DNA from: Flagellimonas spongiicola | GTDB taxonomy: Bacteria; Bacteroidota; Bacteroidia; Flavobacteriales; Flavobacteriaceae | Direction: 5' to 3' | DNA: 64,000 nt | Assembly: GCF_023502425.1 (NCBI RefSeq) | Contig: NZ_JAMFMA010000002.1 | Span: forward strand, 558,001-622,000 | Part shown: positions 1 to 8,054 of the stretch, piece by piece | Numbering within the stretch: position 1 is the first letter of the stretch | Layout: every line of letters starts with the position of its first letter | The notes under the pieces: generated by a model | The model's input: only the letters and a program-made list of their open reading frames with translations | Databases searched by the model: none | Told to the model about the DNA's origin: nothing | Translations under genes and position numbers: made by a program

Positions 1-191
1 CGGTTAAAAGTGCCATGATGGAAATGAATATGGTAGCGGAGGGCTATTATGCCACAAAAAGCGCACATTTAATCAATCAAAATCGGATTAAAAAAACAAA
101 AACCCCAATTATCAATGCAGTTTATGCTGTGTTATACGATAATAAGAATCCTAAAAAAGTTTTTCGCAAACTGACGGATAAAATGAATTGA
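1..191 (+). CDS. gpsA: NAD(P)-dependent glycerol-3-phosphate dehydrogenase, C-terminal end (partial)
   Basis: Only the last 62 residues are inside the window; the reading frame enters from the left edge at base 3 and stops with TGA at 189-191. The piece contains AMMEMNMVAEGYYATKS and a later PIINAVYAVLYDNKNP, which match the helical C-terminal domain of GpsA, the cytoplasmic enzyme that reduces dihydroxyacetone phosphate to sn-glycerol 3-phosphate for phospholipid synthesis. It ends 9 bases before the stop codon of the convergent glpD gene, so the biosynthetic and the catabolic enzyme for the same metabolite face each other. Family assignment is by motif similarity to GpsA; the active-site half lies outside the window. 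Confidence 0.85.
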   Translation, partial: VKSAMMEMNMVAEGYYATKSAHLINQNRIKKTKTPIINAVYAVLYDNKNPKKVFRKLTDKMN

Positions 192-200
192 TACCCTTCC

Positions 201-1871
201 CTAAACTCTTCTGTCCAAGGAGAAATTGGAATGCGTATCCAGTTCGTTCAACAATTTCTCCTTGAATTGCTGTATCTCTTGTTTTGAATAACCAAACGTC
301 TTCTGGAATTCATCCAAAACGGGTTGCATATATTCACGTACACTGTCAATATCGAAATACAACCGCCCTGTCCTCCTAATAAAGAAGTCCATTGGGGTGA
401 CTGACATCTCATGGGCAATTGAAAATTGAACCTCAGCACGAATCAACCTAACATAAGGATCCTTGATTCTTAAATTGGCATATGTAGCCAAAATCAAGTC
501 AGTTTGGATGCCATAGGTGGTAACCAAATACCATGCGTCATATGCTGTAAATCCTTCAGTTTGCAAACGATTGCTTATCTCATCCATGTATTTTTTAACA
601 TGTTTGAACTTCTTGAAGGCACTGCCACAAAGCGGAAGTTTATCAGTAATACATTGTACTAGTTCCACCCCATGTTCATCTTCCATCCTTTGAGCAATCC
701 TATTCACGGTTCGTTCTGCCATCTTGCGATATCCCGTTAGCTTACCGCCCGCTATGCTAATCAAACCCGTGTCAGAAGTGAAAATCTCATCCTTTCGGGA
801 AAGTTCTGAAGCAGATTTCCCTTCTTCATGGATCAATGGGCGTAACCCTGCCCAAGAGGAGACTATGTCATCCATTTCTAAATGGATGTCCGGGAACATA
901 TTGTTCACCGCACTGATCAAATAAATGGCATCCGCCAAATCTGTCTGCACATTGTCTTTGTCCAAATTGAAATTGGTATCGGTGGTGCCCACGTAGGTCA
1001 CCTTTCCACGTGGTATGGCAAAAATCATGCGGCCATCGGGTACATCAAAATAGACAGATTGCTTTACGGGCAATTTTTCCTTTGGAAATACCAAATGCAC
1101 TCCTTTGGTCAAATGTAGCCGCTTTCCTTTTTTGGAATTATTGATACTTCGCAATTCATCTACCCAAGGTCCAGCTGCGCTTACTACATATTTAGCATTG
1201 ATTTTGTATGTAGTATTATTTAGCTCATCATTGACCACTACACCCGATACCTTACCTTTTTTATACAGAAAATCAGTTACCCTGGCATAATTCAATGCCT
1301 CTGCGCCGTGCTTTATACTTGTCTTGATATTTTCAATGGTCAATCTTGCATCATCTGTTCTGTATTCCGCATAATACCCTGCGCCATTCAATATTTTTTT
1401 GGGAAGTAACGGTTCCAATTTCATTGCTGGTTTTTTTTCCAGCATTTGCCGTTTGTCATCACCAGAAACTTGGGCCAGAATGTCATATACTTTTAATCCA
1501 ATGGAAGTGAGCCACTTTCCATAAGAACCGCCTTCAATAAGCGGTAGCAACATTTTTTCTGGAAGCACTAAATGAGGGGCCAGTTTATGTACGATAGCTC
1601 TTTCTGAACCTACTTCCTTGACCAACCAGAAATCAAATTGCTTTAAATAACGTAACCCACCATGAATCAATTTGGTGGATTTACTACTTGTTCCAGACGC
1701 AAAATCACCTTTCTCCAACAACAGTACCTTCAATCCTCGTGAAGCCGCATCCAAGGCAATTCCACCACCGGTGATACCGCCTCCAATGATTAAAAGGTCA
1801 AAGGATTGTTTTGCAATTGCATCAAAGTTTTTTGTTCGGTTAACATTGGTAAATTCCCGTAGCTCTTCCAT
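201..1871 (-). CDS. glpD: FAD-dependent glycerol-3-phosphate dehydrogenase
   Basis: 556 residues, the usual length for GlpD. It oxidises glycerol 3-phosphate to dihydroxyacetone phosphate at the cytoplasmic membrane and passes electrons to quinone. The N-terminus carries the FAD-binding Rossmann fold (GGGITGGG at about residues 30-37, then an acidic strand end LLLEKGDFASGTSS), followed by STKLIHGGLRYL, a stretch typical of GlpD. A second dinucleotide-associated motif, AGGKLTGYRKMAERTVN, lies near residue 375, and a helical C-terminal DAO_C domain fills about residues 420-540. It is preceded by a small conserved gene 14 bases upstream, probably in the same transcript. It converges with gpsA, which makes the reverse conversion. 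No glycerol kinase or uptake facilitator gene is visible in the window. Confidence 0.93.
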   Translation of the reverse strand: MEELREFTNVNRTKNFDAIAKQSFDLLIIGGGITGGGIALDAASRGLKVLLLEKGDFASGTSSKSTKLIHGGLRYLKQFDFWLVKEVGSERAIVHKLAPHLVLPEKMLLPLIEGGSYGKWLTSIGLKVYDILAQVSGDDKRQMLEKKPAMKLEPLLPKKILNGAGYYAEYRTDDARLTIENIKTSIKHGAEALNYARVTDFLYKKGKVSGVVVNDELNNTTYKINAKYVVSAAGPWVDELRSINNSKKGKRLHLTKGVHLVFPKEKLPVKQSVYFDVPDGRMIFAIPRGKVTYVGTTDTNFNLDKDNVQTDLADAIYLISAVNNMFPDIHLEMDDIVSSWAGLRPLIHEEGKSASELSRKDEIFTSDTGLISIAGGKLTGYRKMAERTVNRIAQRMEDEHGVELVQCITDKLPLCGSAFKKFKHVKKYMDEISNRLQTEGFTAYDAWYLVTTYGIQTDLILATYANLRIKDPYVRLIRAEVQFSIAHEMSVTPMDFFIRRTGRLYFDIDSVREYMQPVLDEFQKTFGYSKQEIQQFKEKLLNELDTHSNFSLDRRV

Positions 1872-1885
1872 AGCATATTTGCTTC

Positions 1886-2242
1886 CTATTCAATATAGTT
1901 TTTTTCTAAAAAATAATTGACCAATGCCTCTTTCATAAGTATGGATTGTTCGCCTGGTTTTAGGGGTGGCAATTGTTCCTTAACAGTATAGTGTGGCCAA
2001 CCATCGTCATCAAAAAAATCAAACTCATAGTAGCCATAAGGTTCTAATAATCTGCAAATGGCAATATGCATTAAATTGACTTTTTCGTCCTTCTTGAAAC
2101 TTCTATGCAAATTTCCCAATTCCTGAACACCAACCAGGTAAATGATTCCATCCAACGCCAAAGGGTCACCATCCGAAAATTGGTCGGATAATTTTAAAAC
2201 CAAATCATCCCATCTTTCTTTTAAAATTTCGTCTCTTGCCAT
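1886..2242 (-). CDS. Conserved hypothetical protein, acidic, 118 aa
   Basis: A soluble, acidic protein of 118 residues without signal peptide or membrane segment. Recognisable features are the hydrophobic stretch DGIIYLVGVQELG and an aromatic-acidic patch YYEFDFFDDDGWPHYT in the second half. I do not recognise the family; it resembles small conserved proteins of unknown function in Flavobacteriia. Its stop lies 14 bases before the ATG of glpD, so the two are likely co-transcribed. The divergent cvpA-like gene starts 59 bases away from its ATG, leaving a compact shared promoter region. Function unknown. Confidence 0.75.
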   Translation of the reverse strand: MARDEILKERWDDLVLKLSDQFSDGDPLALDGIIYLVGVQELGNLHRSFKKDEKVNLMHIAICRLLEPYGYYEFDFFDDDGWPHYTVKEQLPPLKPGEQSILMKEALVNYFLEKNYIE

Positions 2243-2301
2243 ATTCGTTTAGCTCTTTCAAAGGTAGTCATCAATATCCTATATTTGTTAAAATTGAACA
2301 G

Positions 2302-2841
2302 ATGAACTTTTTGGATATCGTTATTGGTGTGCTCTTGATTTGGGGCCTTTTCAAAGGATTGAAGAATGGACTATTTGTTGAAATTGCTTCTTTAATTGCA
2401 TTGATAGCTGGAATCTATGGCGCTATCCACTTTTCCTACCTAACCGCTGACCATCTGTCCGAAAACATGGGTTGGGATGGCCAATACCTTAAGATATCCG
2501 CTTTTCTGATTACCTTTTTTGGTATTGTGATCTTGGTACATTTGGCAGGAAAGTTCCTAACCAAAATTGCTGATTTTGCCATGTTGGGATTGTTAAACAA
2601 AATAGCAGGCGGTTTGTTCGGGATGCTCAAAGTAGCCATAATAGTTGGAGCATTACTTATTTTCTTCGAGCGATTAAACTCCCCGTTTGAATTCATCAAC
2701 GAAGACACAAAAAACGAATCCATCTTTTACAATCCAGTCAAGGAAATTGGAGCATTGGTATTTTCATTGGTGTTGGAGAAAGCACATGAGAATGAACCTG
2801 CGATTGAATCCGACCCAAACTCCCAAAATACGATTATATAA
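2302..2841 (+). CDS. CvpA family membrane protein
   Basis: 179 residues from the ATG at 2302 (MNFLDIVIGV); the frame is open further upstream to 2236, but that extension overlaps the start of the divergent gene and lacks the family's typical hydrophobic N-terminus. Four predicted membrane segments lie at about residues 3-20, 25-45, 60-85 and 105-130, with the KGLKNGLF loop that is common after the first helix in CvpA proteins. E. coli CvpA is known from colicin V production and envelope homeostasis; the biochemical role is unresolved. A hydrophilic acidic tail closes the protein. It stands alone, with no co-directional gene close by. Confidence 0.8.
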   Translation: MNFLDIVIGVLLIWGLFKGLKNGLFVEIASLIALIAGIYGAIHFSYLTADHLSENMGWDGQYLKISAFLITFFGIVILVHLAGKFLTKIADFAMLGLLNKIAGGLFGMLKVAIIVGALLIFFERLNSPFEFINEDTKNESIFYNPVKEIGALVFSLVLEKAHENEPAIESDPNSQNTII

Positions 2842-2849
2842 AAGGTGTA

Positions 2850-2864
2850 GTTTATCGGATAAAC
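2850..2864. promoter_or_regulatory. 15-bp perfect palindrome, possible operator
   Basis: GTTTATCGGATAAAC is an exact inverted repeat of 7 bp around a central G, 8 bases after the stop codon of the CvpA-like gene. There is no T-tract beside it, so it is not a standard intrinsic terminator. It may be a binding site for a dimeric regulator or a weak hairpin; nothing links it to a particular protein. Confidence 0.3.
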
Positions 2865-2991
2865 GGTAAGCCATTTCTTGACCTAAATCGCCCATTCCCT
2901 AGAAATTGAGCAACTTAACGGATAAATTCACCACACCATGGAAATTTCATGGTATCATAACCGGTGCATCCTAGTTTAGCTGCAAGAACAC

Positions 2992-3014
2992 TTAGGGTCA
3001 TAGAACAGCCCTAA
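2992..3014 (+). promoter_or_regulatory. Hairpin in the leader of the CAP-domain lipoprotein gene
   Basis: TTAGGG (2992-2997) and CCCTAA (3009-3014) are perfect 6-bp arms around an 11-base loop, ending 16 bases before the ATG at 3031. It would fold in the 5' leader of the following gene. A further near-palindrome, ACCATG...CATGGT, lies about 50 bases upstream (2935-2953). Regulatory meaning is inferred only from position. Confidence 0.3.
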
Positions 3015-3030
3015 ATTACACCCCCGGAAA

Positions 3031-3549
3031 ATGAAAAAGCTAAAATCCACCCTTTTGGCGTTGGTTGTATTGGCTACATTAACAATGTGCAGCAAGACTG
3101 AAGCCTTTGGAGACGAAAGTGCCATTAATAACCCTGTTTTAGAGAACGAAAAACTAACGGTTGACCCATCTTCAATTGAATCAGAGTTAATTGAATTGGT
3201 GAACGACCACAGAGCCTCTGTTGGAGCAAGTACTTTGGTCGTTAGCTCATCCTCTTATGTACATGCCAAGGATCATAACGATTATATGATTTCAAAAAAT
3301 AAGCTAAGTCACGATAATTTTGAAGCACGTGCAAACAAAATCGCTACGGAAATAGATGCCATCCAAGTCAGTGAAAATGTAGCACGATTTTATACCTCAG
3401 CGGAAGGCACACTTGAGGGCTGGTTGGACAGTGATTCCCATAAAAATACCTTGGAAGGGGATTTTACGCATACAACCTTGAGTGTTCAATTGGACAAACA
3501 AGGGAGACCATATTTTACGCAAATCTTCATGAAGGTGGAAGCCCAATAA
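3031..3549 (+). CDS. CAP (SCP/PR1-like) domain lipoprotein
   Basis: 172 residues. The N-terminus is a lipoprotein signal peptide with the lipobox LTMC, acylated Cys at residue 20. About residues 50-170 form a CAP domain: LIELVNDHRASVGASTLV (helix 1), AKDHNDYMISKNKLSHDNF with the conserved His that ends in a SHDNF/GH-like box, SENVAR, and a later EGWLDSDSHKNTLEGDFT (WxxSxxHxxN-like) motif. These are the two characteristic His-containing motifs of bacterial CAP proteins. Such proteins are exported; functions vary and are mostly unknown. It is a single gene closed by a strong terminator. Confidence 0.87.
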   Translation: MKKLKSTLLALVVLATLTMCSKTEAFGDESAINNPVLENEKLTVDPSSIESELIELVNDHRASVGASTLVVSSSSYVHAKDHNDYMISKNKLSHDNFEARANKIATEIDAIQVSENVARFYTSAEGTLEGWLDSDSHKNTLEGDFTHTTLSVQLDKQGRPYFTQIFMKVEAQ

Positions 3550-3572
3550 AACGTTTTACATAATTAAATTTG

Positions 3573-3600
3573 GACCCGGGCAATGCTCGGGTCTTTTTGT
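3573..3600 (+). terminator. Intrinsic terminator after the CAP lipoprotein gene
   Basis: GACCCGGG and CTCGGGTC form an 8-bp stem with a 5-base loop, followed by TTTTTGTT. It lies 24 bases after the stop codon at 3549. Confidence 0.85.
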
Positions 3601-3652
3601 TATTCCCTATGTTTCCAGTAAGGAATTTTATACCTTTCAACAAATCTTGGAA

Positions 3653-4192
3653 ATGGCAATACAAGCACCATTCAACCTAAATAAATGGATTGAGGAAAAT
3701 AGGGATACCTTGAAGCCTCCTGTAGGGAATAGAAACCTTTACAAAGAAGCCGGTGATTATATTGTTATGATAGTTGCGGGACCAAATGCCCGAAAGGATT
3801 ATCATTACAATGAAACCGAAGAGCTTTTTTATCAATTAGAGGGAAATATTGAGGTTCACATCCAAGAAGATGGGAAAAAGAAAACCATGAAATTGGGTGC
3901 CGGGGATATGTATTTGCATCCTGCCAAGATTCCCCATTCACCTGTAAGGCATGAGGGTTCAATTGGACTTGTGGTTGAGCGTAAACGCAATCATATGCAA
4001 GTAGATGATGGCCTTTTATGGTTTTGTGACAATTGCAATCACAAACTGTACGAAGCCTATTTTACACTACATGATATTGAAAAAGACTTTCTGGCACATT
4101 TCAAGCACTTTTATGGTTCAAAGACTTTAAGAACTTGTAATAATTGTGGGACCGTTATGCCAGTTGATGAACGATTTATTGCAAAAGATTAA
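3653..4192 (+). CDS. nbaC: 3-hydroxyanthranilate 3,4-dioxygenase
   Basis: 179 residues from ATG 3653. The enzyme opens the ring of 3-hydroxyanthranilate to 2-amino-3-carboxymuconate semialdehyde in the kynurenine pathway (tryptophan degradation or quinolinate/NAD synthesis). The cupin iron site is visible: His51, Glu57 and His95, with Arg47, Arg99 and Glu109 placed as substrate-binding residues. The C-terminal rubredoxin-like metal site of the bacterial enzymes is complete: Cys125-x-x-Cys128 and Cys162-x-x-Cys165. The numbering agrees closely with what I remember of the Cupriavidus enzyme. An upstream TTG at 3647 is in frame but the ATG fits the family N-terminus. The next gene starts 2 bases after its stop. 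No other kynurenine pathway gene is recognisable in the window. Confidence 0.93.
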   Translation: MAIQAPFNLNKWIEENRDTLKPPVGNRNLYKEAGDYIVMIVAGPNARKDYHYNETEELFYQLEGNIEVHIQEDGKKKTMKLGAGDMYLHPAKIPHSPVRHEGSIGLVVERKRNHMQVDDGLLWFCDNCNHKLYEAYFTLHDIEKDFLAHFKHFYGSKTLRTCNNCGTVMPVDERFIAKD

Positions 4193-4194
4193 TT

Positions 4195-4566
4195 ATGCTA
4201 ATTCTCGCCAAAATCATAATCGCTATTGTTGCCCTGCTCCATCTTTATTTTTTATGGTTGGAAATGTTTGCATGGACCACAAGGGCCAAAAAAGTTTTCA
4301 GGAAATTCCCAGAGGAATTGTTTGAACCTACTAAAACGCTTGCAGCCAACCAAGGTTTGTATAACGGTTTTTTGGCTGCCGGATTAATTTGGTCACTCCT
4401 GATTCAAAATGCATTATGGCAAGGCTATGTCGCACTTTTTTTCCTTTGCTGTGTTGCTATTGCCGGAATCTATGGAGCGTGGACCGCTTCAAAGAAAATA
4501 TTTACCGTTCAAGCACTACCGGCATTGCTAGGTATTTTGCTAATATTGCTCCACAAATTCCTGTAA
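4195..4566 (+). CDS. DUF1304 family small membrane protein
   Basis: 123 residues with four predicted membrane segments (about 4-24, 50-72, 76-97, 103-121). The first helix is followed by LWLEMFAWTTRAKKVFRKF and then a NQGLYNGFLAAGLIW helix, the signature arrangement of DUF1304 proteins. Function unknown. It starts 2 bases after nbaC and is probably translated from the same mRNA, but DUF1304 proteins are scattered through many contexts, so a role in kynurenine metabolism does not follow. Confidence 0.85.
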   Translation: MLILAKIIIAIVALLHLYFLWLEMFAWTTRAKKVFRKFPEELFEPTKTLAANQGLYNGFLAAGLIWSLLIQNALWQGYVALFFLCCVAIAGIYGAWTASKKIFTVQALPALLGILLILLHKFL

Positions 4567-4585
4567 ACTTCCACAGGATTATTCG

Positions 4586-4593
4586 TAATTTTG
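4586..4593 (+). promoter_or_regulatory. Candidate -7 promoter box of the aldehyde dehydrogenase gene
   Basis: TAATTTTG matches the Bacteroidota -7 consensus TAnnTTTG and lies 34 bases before the ATG at 4628. No TTG element is seen at the expected 19-21 bases upstream, so the call is tentative. Confidence 0.4.
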
Positions 4594-4627
4594 AAAAATA
4601 TAACAATTCACACATAAAAAGTTATAA

Positions 4628-6181
4628 ATGTCAGAAACTGCAGTTGCATTTGGTATTGATGAGGCTCTAGAAAAATTAGGTCTCAACCAAATAAATGAAG
4701 GCACTTCCACTGGGTCCAACAACTTTAGTTCCGGTGAAGCCATTGCTTCCTATTCACCCGTAGATGGTGCATTAATTGGAAAAGTAAAAACCACCACTCA
4801 GGCGGATTACGAGAAGGTGATGACCACAGCCACCGAGGCTTTTACCGAGTGGCGCAAGGTGCCTGCTCCCCAAAGAGGAGAAATTGTTCGCCAATTTGGT
4901 GAAAAGCTAAGAGAGCTGAAAGAACCTCTTGGTAAATTGGTTTCCTATGAAATGGGCAAATCCTATCAAGAAGGTTTGGGTGAAGTACAGGAGATGATCG
5001 ACATTTGCGATTTTGCCGTTGGACTTTCAAGACAACTTCACGGACTTACCATGCATTCTGAACGTCCTGGACATAGAATGTACGAGCAATACCACCCACT
5101 TGGCATCGTTGGAATCATTTCTGCGTTCAATTTTCCCGTTGCCGTTTGGGCATGGAATACTGCTTTGGCCTGGGTTTGTGGCGATGTTTGTGTTTGGAAG
5201 CCATCTGAAAAAACCCCAATGTGTGGCGTAGCTTGCCAGAACATCATTGCTGAGGTCTTGAAAGAAAATAATCTGCCAGAAGGAATTTCTTGTTTGATCA
5301 ATGGAGATTACAAAGTTGGTGAAATGATGACCAATGATAATCGTGTTCCATTGGTTTCCGCAACTGGTTCTATCCGAATGGGGAAAATAGTTGCTCAAGC
5401 TGTAGCCGCTAGATTAGGAAAATCCCTTTTGGAATTAGGAGGAAACAATGCCATTATCGTGACTCCAGATGCGGATATAAAAATGACTGTGATCGGTGCA
5501 GTATTTGGCGCAGTAGGAACTGCTGGACAAAGATGTACTTCCACAAGACGATTGATCATCCATGATTCCATCTACGATCAAGTGAAAGATGCCATCACTG
5601 ATGCCTATTCACAATTACGTATTGGCAATCCCTTGGATGAAAACAATCATGTTGGTCCATTGATTGATACAGATGCGGTAAGCATGTATGAAGCTGCATT
5701 GGTTAAAGCCCAAGAAGAAGGTGGGAAAGTATTGGTGCCCGGCGGCGTACTGGAAGGTGAGGGATATTCCAGTGGCTGTTATGTTAAACCAGCCATTGTT
5801 GAAGCGGAAAACAGCTTTCAAATAGTACAAGAAGAAACTTTTGCCCCTATACTTTATTTAATGAAGTATTCAGGATCTGTTGAAAATGCCATTGCACTTC
5901 AAAATGGTGTTGTTCAAGGTCTATCTTCTGCCATTATGACCAACAATCTTCGCGAAGCGGAACGTTTCCTTTCTGCTGCGGGGAGTGATTGTGGAATTGC
6001 CAATGTAAACATCGGTACTTCCGGTGCGGAAATTGGAGGCGCTTTTGGCGGTGAGAAGGAAACTGGTGGAGGACGTGAAAGTGGTTCCGATGCATGGAAA
6101 GTTTATATGCGTAGACAAACCAATACCATCAATTATACTACTGAGCTTCCTTTAGCCCAAGGAATAAAATTTGATTTATAG
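4628..6181 (+). CDS. amaB: ALDH7-family aldehyde dehydrogenase (L-aminoadipate-semialdehyde / piperideine-6-carboxylate dehydrogenase type)
   Basis: 517 residues. NAD(P)-dependent oxidation of an aldehyde to the acid. Catalytic Glu269 sits in LLELGGNNAIIV and catalytic Cys303 in TAGQRCTSTRR; the cofactor motif SAFNFPVAVWAWN lies near residue 165. The ELGGNN variant (instead of ELGGKS/P) and the overall length are typical of the ALDH7 / antiquitin group, whose best-known substrate is alpha-aminoadipic semialdehyde from lysine catabolism. Because it follows a 3-hydroxyanthranilate dioxygenase gene, 2-aminomuconate semialdehyde was considered as a substrate, but that enzyme belongs to the ALDH8 group with a different motif. 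It has its own promoter-like box and a strong terminator, so it is probably a single-gene unit. Confidence 0.85.
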   Translation: MSETAVAFGIDEALEKLGLNQINEGTSTGSNNFSSGEAIASYSPVDGALIGKVKTTTQADYEKVMTTATEAFTEWRKVPAPQRGEIVRQFGEKLRELKEPLGKLVSYEMGKSYQEGLGEVQEMIDICDFAVGLSRQLHGLTMHSERPGHRMYEQYHPLGIVGIISAFNFPVAVWAWNTALAWVCGDVCVWKPSEKTPMCGVACQNIIAEVLKENNLPEGISCLINGDYKVGEMMTNDNRVPLVSATGSIRMGKIVAQAVAARLGKSLLELGGNNAIIVTPDADIKMTVIGAVFGAVGTAGQRCTSTRRLIIHDSIYDQVKDAITDAYSQLRIGNPLDENNHVGPLIDTDAVSMYEAALVKAQEEGGKVLVPGGVLEGEGYSSGCYVKPAIVEAENSFQIVQEETFAPILYLMKYSGSVENAIALQNGVVQGLSSAIMTNNLREAERFLSAAGSDCGIANVNIGTSGAEIGGAFGGEKETGGGRESGSDAWKVYMRRQTNTINYTTELPLAQGIKFDL

Positions 6182-6190
6182 AACGAATGG

Positions 6191-6217
6191 AAAAGCCCGA
6201 GTAATCGGGCTTTTTTT
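6191..6217. terminator. Bidirectional intrinsic terminator
   Basis: AAAAGCCCGA and TCGGGCTTTT are perfect arms around GTAA, followed by more T on the plus strand. It separates the aldehyde dehydrogenase gene from the convergent gene ending at 6235. Confidence 0.9.
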
Positions 6218-6234
6218 ATTTTCTTTTGCAACTG

Positions 6235-6996
6235 TTATTCAGGGGCTATTCGTTTGACTAGCTCATAAATAATGCTATACTGAAATCCTCCTTCCGGCAT
6301 AATTTCGCCCATCTTGGATTGCGAGACAACCTCTTGGAAGTCTGCATCCATACCATCTGGATTGTATCGTAAATAATTCATCACATCTTTCATGGTGTCA
6401 AATCCATCCCAGGTAAGAGCAGAGAACCTTGCAGCAATTCCTCTTGGATAAACTACTGACATAATACCCCATGATTTCATTCCCAAATTACCATTGGTAA
6501 TGTTCTTTTGATGCAAGGGTTTCCAAAGTGTTTTATTCTCTTCGATAAAAGCGCCCCTATTTTTGGGCATTGCATAATTTACGAGTGCATATTTGTAGTC
6601 ACCTTGCACCATATCTTCCAATTGAAGCCAATAGTCAAAAGGTACCGTTGTAAACGAATTGGTCTCTACAAGCTTAGGCGAAACACCCATCAGCTTAACA
6701 TTTTCACTAGTCCATACCTCAGAAGGGGCGGCTTTTTCAAAACTTTCATAAAGGTTTACAAATACATAATTGGGAGCGCCATCTTCGGTTACTCCAACTT
6801 TTCTCCAAAGTGACCATCCAGTCATTTTTCCTTGATCAATAGCTGCCTTTGCAACTTTGGCCCAATGGTTCGTTTCCTTATCCAGAAATTCAGCTTCACG
6901 ATCCGCAGGTACTACTCTATATTGAAAATAGGCTACCTGGGCAAAAGAAGAAATCGAAATCAGTAAAGCAATCAATGTCATTAGTGTTGATCTCAT
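6235..6996 (-). CDS. Secreted protein of unknown function, 253 aa
   Basis: The first 19 residues form a cleavable Sec signal peptide (hydrophobic core LMTLIALLISISSFA followed by Q). The mature part has no membrane segment. Two stretches look alike in layout, VAYFQYRVVPADREAEFLDKE near the start and YKYALVNYAMPKNRGAFIEEN in the middle, each beta strand followed by a helix with an acidic tail. This hints at two ferredoxin-like (dimeric alpha/beta barrel type) halves, an inference from pattern only. I do not recognise a named family. Its upstream region contains a candidate structured RNA with a terminator about 100 bases before the ATG. Confidence 0.7.
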   Translation of the reverse strand: MRSTLMTLIALLISISSFAQVAYFQYRVVPADREAEFLDKETNHWAKVAKAAIDQGKMTGWSLWRKVGVTEDGAPNYVFVNLYESFEKAAPSEVWTSENVKLMGVSPKLVETNSFTTVPFDYWLQLEDMVQGDYKYALVNYAMPKNRGAFIEENKTLWKPLHQKNITNGNLGMKSWGIMSVVYPRGIAARFSALTWDGFDTMKDVMNYLRYNPDGMDADFQEVVSQSKMGEIMPEGGFQYSIIYELVKRIAPE

Positions 6997-7106
6997 AATA
7001 TTTTGGTTTTGGTTAACCTTATAATATAATGATTATCAACCACTTATGCAATTTTTTAGATGACACCGAAAAACGCGTAGGAATACTCTTAAGTTCATTG
7101 GTGCAA

Positions 7107-7240
7107 CAAAAAATCGCGACCCAATCTGGAACCGCGACTTTTAAACCAACTTAACTAACTCAAACTTAAATTAAACCCTATTTCAATGCCGGAACTTCGT
7201 CGGGAGAAATAGGGTTCCTTACCTAATATATGTTGCAAAA
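7107..7240 (-). ncRNA. Candidate structured small RNA (or structured leader) on the minus strand
   Basis: The 496-base gap 6997-7492 has no believable gene but contains clear RNA structure. AACCCTATTTC (7174-7184) and GAAATAGGGTT (7206-7216) are exact 11-bp arms; inside them CCG (7189-7191) pairs with CGG (7201-7203). On the minus strand this hairpin is followed by an unstructured stretch with two TAAG motifs, then by a short hairpin (TCGCG/CGCGA arms, 7114-7118 and 7133-7137) and six T, an intrinsic terminator. On the plus strand the 11-bp hairpin has no T-tract after it. A box GAATTTTG close to the -7 consensus lies just before the hairpin on the minus strand (about 7235-7245). It could be a free sRNA or an attenuator-like leader of the secreted-protein gene downstream. 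Confidence 0.45.
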
Positions 7241-7492
7241 TTCCCACATTTCAGCCTTAAAATTTTCTTAATTCGTATAGCTGGTAAAGAATTATGTATG
7301 ATTTGCACTTTTTTGTGCTTGTTTATAGTACCGTCAGGTCACTGTTTTTATAATTTGTTTTCTAAACAGCTCAAATTCTAAGGTTTAAGTACAAACATTC
7401 TACCGGATTTTTAATAATTTGTAGAGAACATCTCTTGTTAAGAATACCTCAGCCAACTTAGGTAAAAACCTATTGCACTAAATACATTACCA

Positions 7493-8053
7493 ATGGAACT
7501 AGAATATTTTGAAATTTGGGACTTGCTCATATTATTTTTATTGCTGTTGATTACTGGAATGATAGGGTATATCATGGGACGCAAACGAAAAACCAAATCA
7601 GAAGACAATGCTGTTCTTCAGGAATTAAAGGAAGAAAACATCCGATTGGCGGCGGAATTGGACAATATCCAATCCAAAACTTCCTCAGCAACCACGGCGA
7701 ATTTGGATGCTGCCAAAACGGCATCAGATGCAATCTCAATTCCCAATGAAGATACTTTCAATCCGGAAGCAGCAAAATCGGCCTTTGGCAAACGAGTTAA
7801 GGAAAACGATTTGAAGATCGTGGAAGGTATAGGCCCAAAGATTGAAGGACTATTTCATAATCATGGCATAAAAACATGGAAAGCACTTTCTGAGGTTTCC
7901 ACGGTAAAATGTCAAGAAGTGCTATCCTCTGGTGGTGATCGCTATCGCATACATGATCCCGCTTCTTGGCCCATGCAGGCAAAAATGGCTTATAAAGGTC
8001 AATGGAAAGAATTGGCCAAATGGCAGGACAAACACCTGTCAGGTAAATTCTGA
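7493..8053 (+). CDS. Membrane-anchored protein with C-terminal helix-hairpin-helix-like domain
   Basis: 186 residues. One N-terminal membrane helix (about residues 10-30, ILFLLLLITGMIGYIMG) is followed by a charged, partly coiled-coil stretch (about 35-60), a low-complexity linker rich in Ala, Thr and Ser (about 60-90), and a compact C-terminal domain beginning LKIVEGIGPKIEGLFHNHGI. That VEGIGPKI motif followed by a helix is the hallmark of the helix-hairpin-helix / DUF4332-like fold often found fused to membrane or ribosomal-protein-like sequences. Whether it binds nucleic acid at the membrane or is a protein-protein module cannot be told. It converges with the phosphatase gene, one base apart. 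Confidence 0.75.
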   Translation: MELEYFEIWDLLILFLLLLITGMIGYIMGRKRKTKSEDNAVLQELKEENIRLAAELDNIQSKTSSATTANLDAAKTASDAISIPNEDTFNPEAAKSAFGKRVKENDLKIVEGIGPKIEGLFHNHGIKTWKALSEVSTVKCQEVLSSGGDRYRIHDPASWPMQAKMAYKGQWKELAKWQDKHLSGKF

Positions 8054-8054
8054 T

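Noticed and set aside
5027-5398. Minus-strand ORF of 123 codons inside the aldehyde dehydrogenase gene
   Set aside because: Shadow of a well-supported gene with intact catalytic motifs; a second overlapping ORF in another frame has no better claim.
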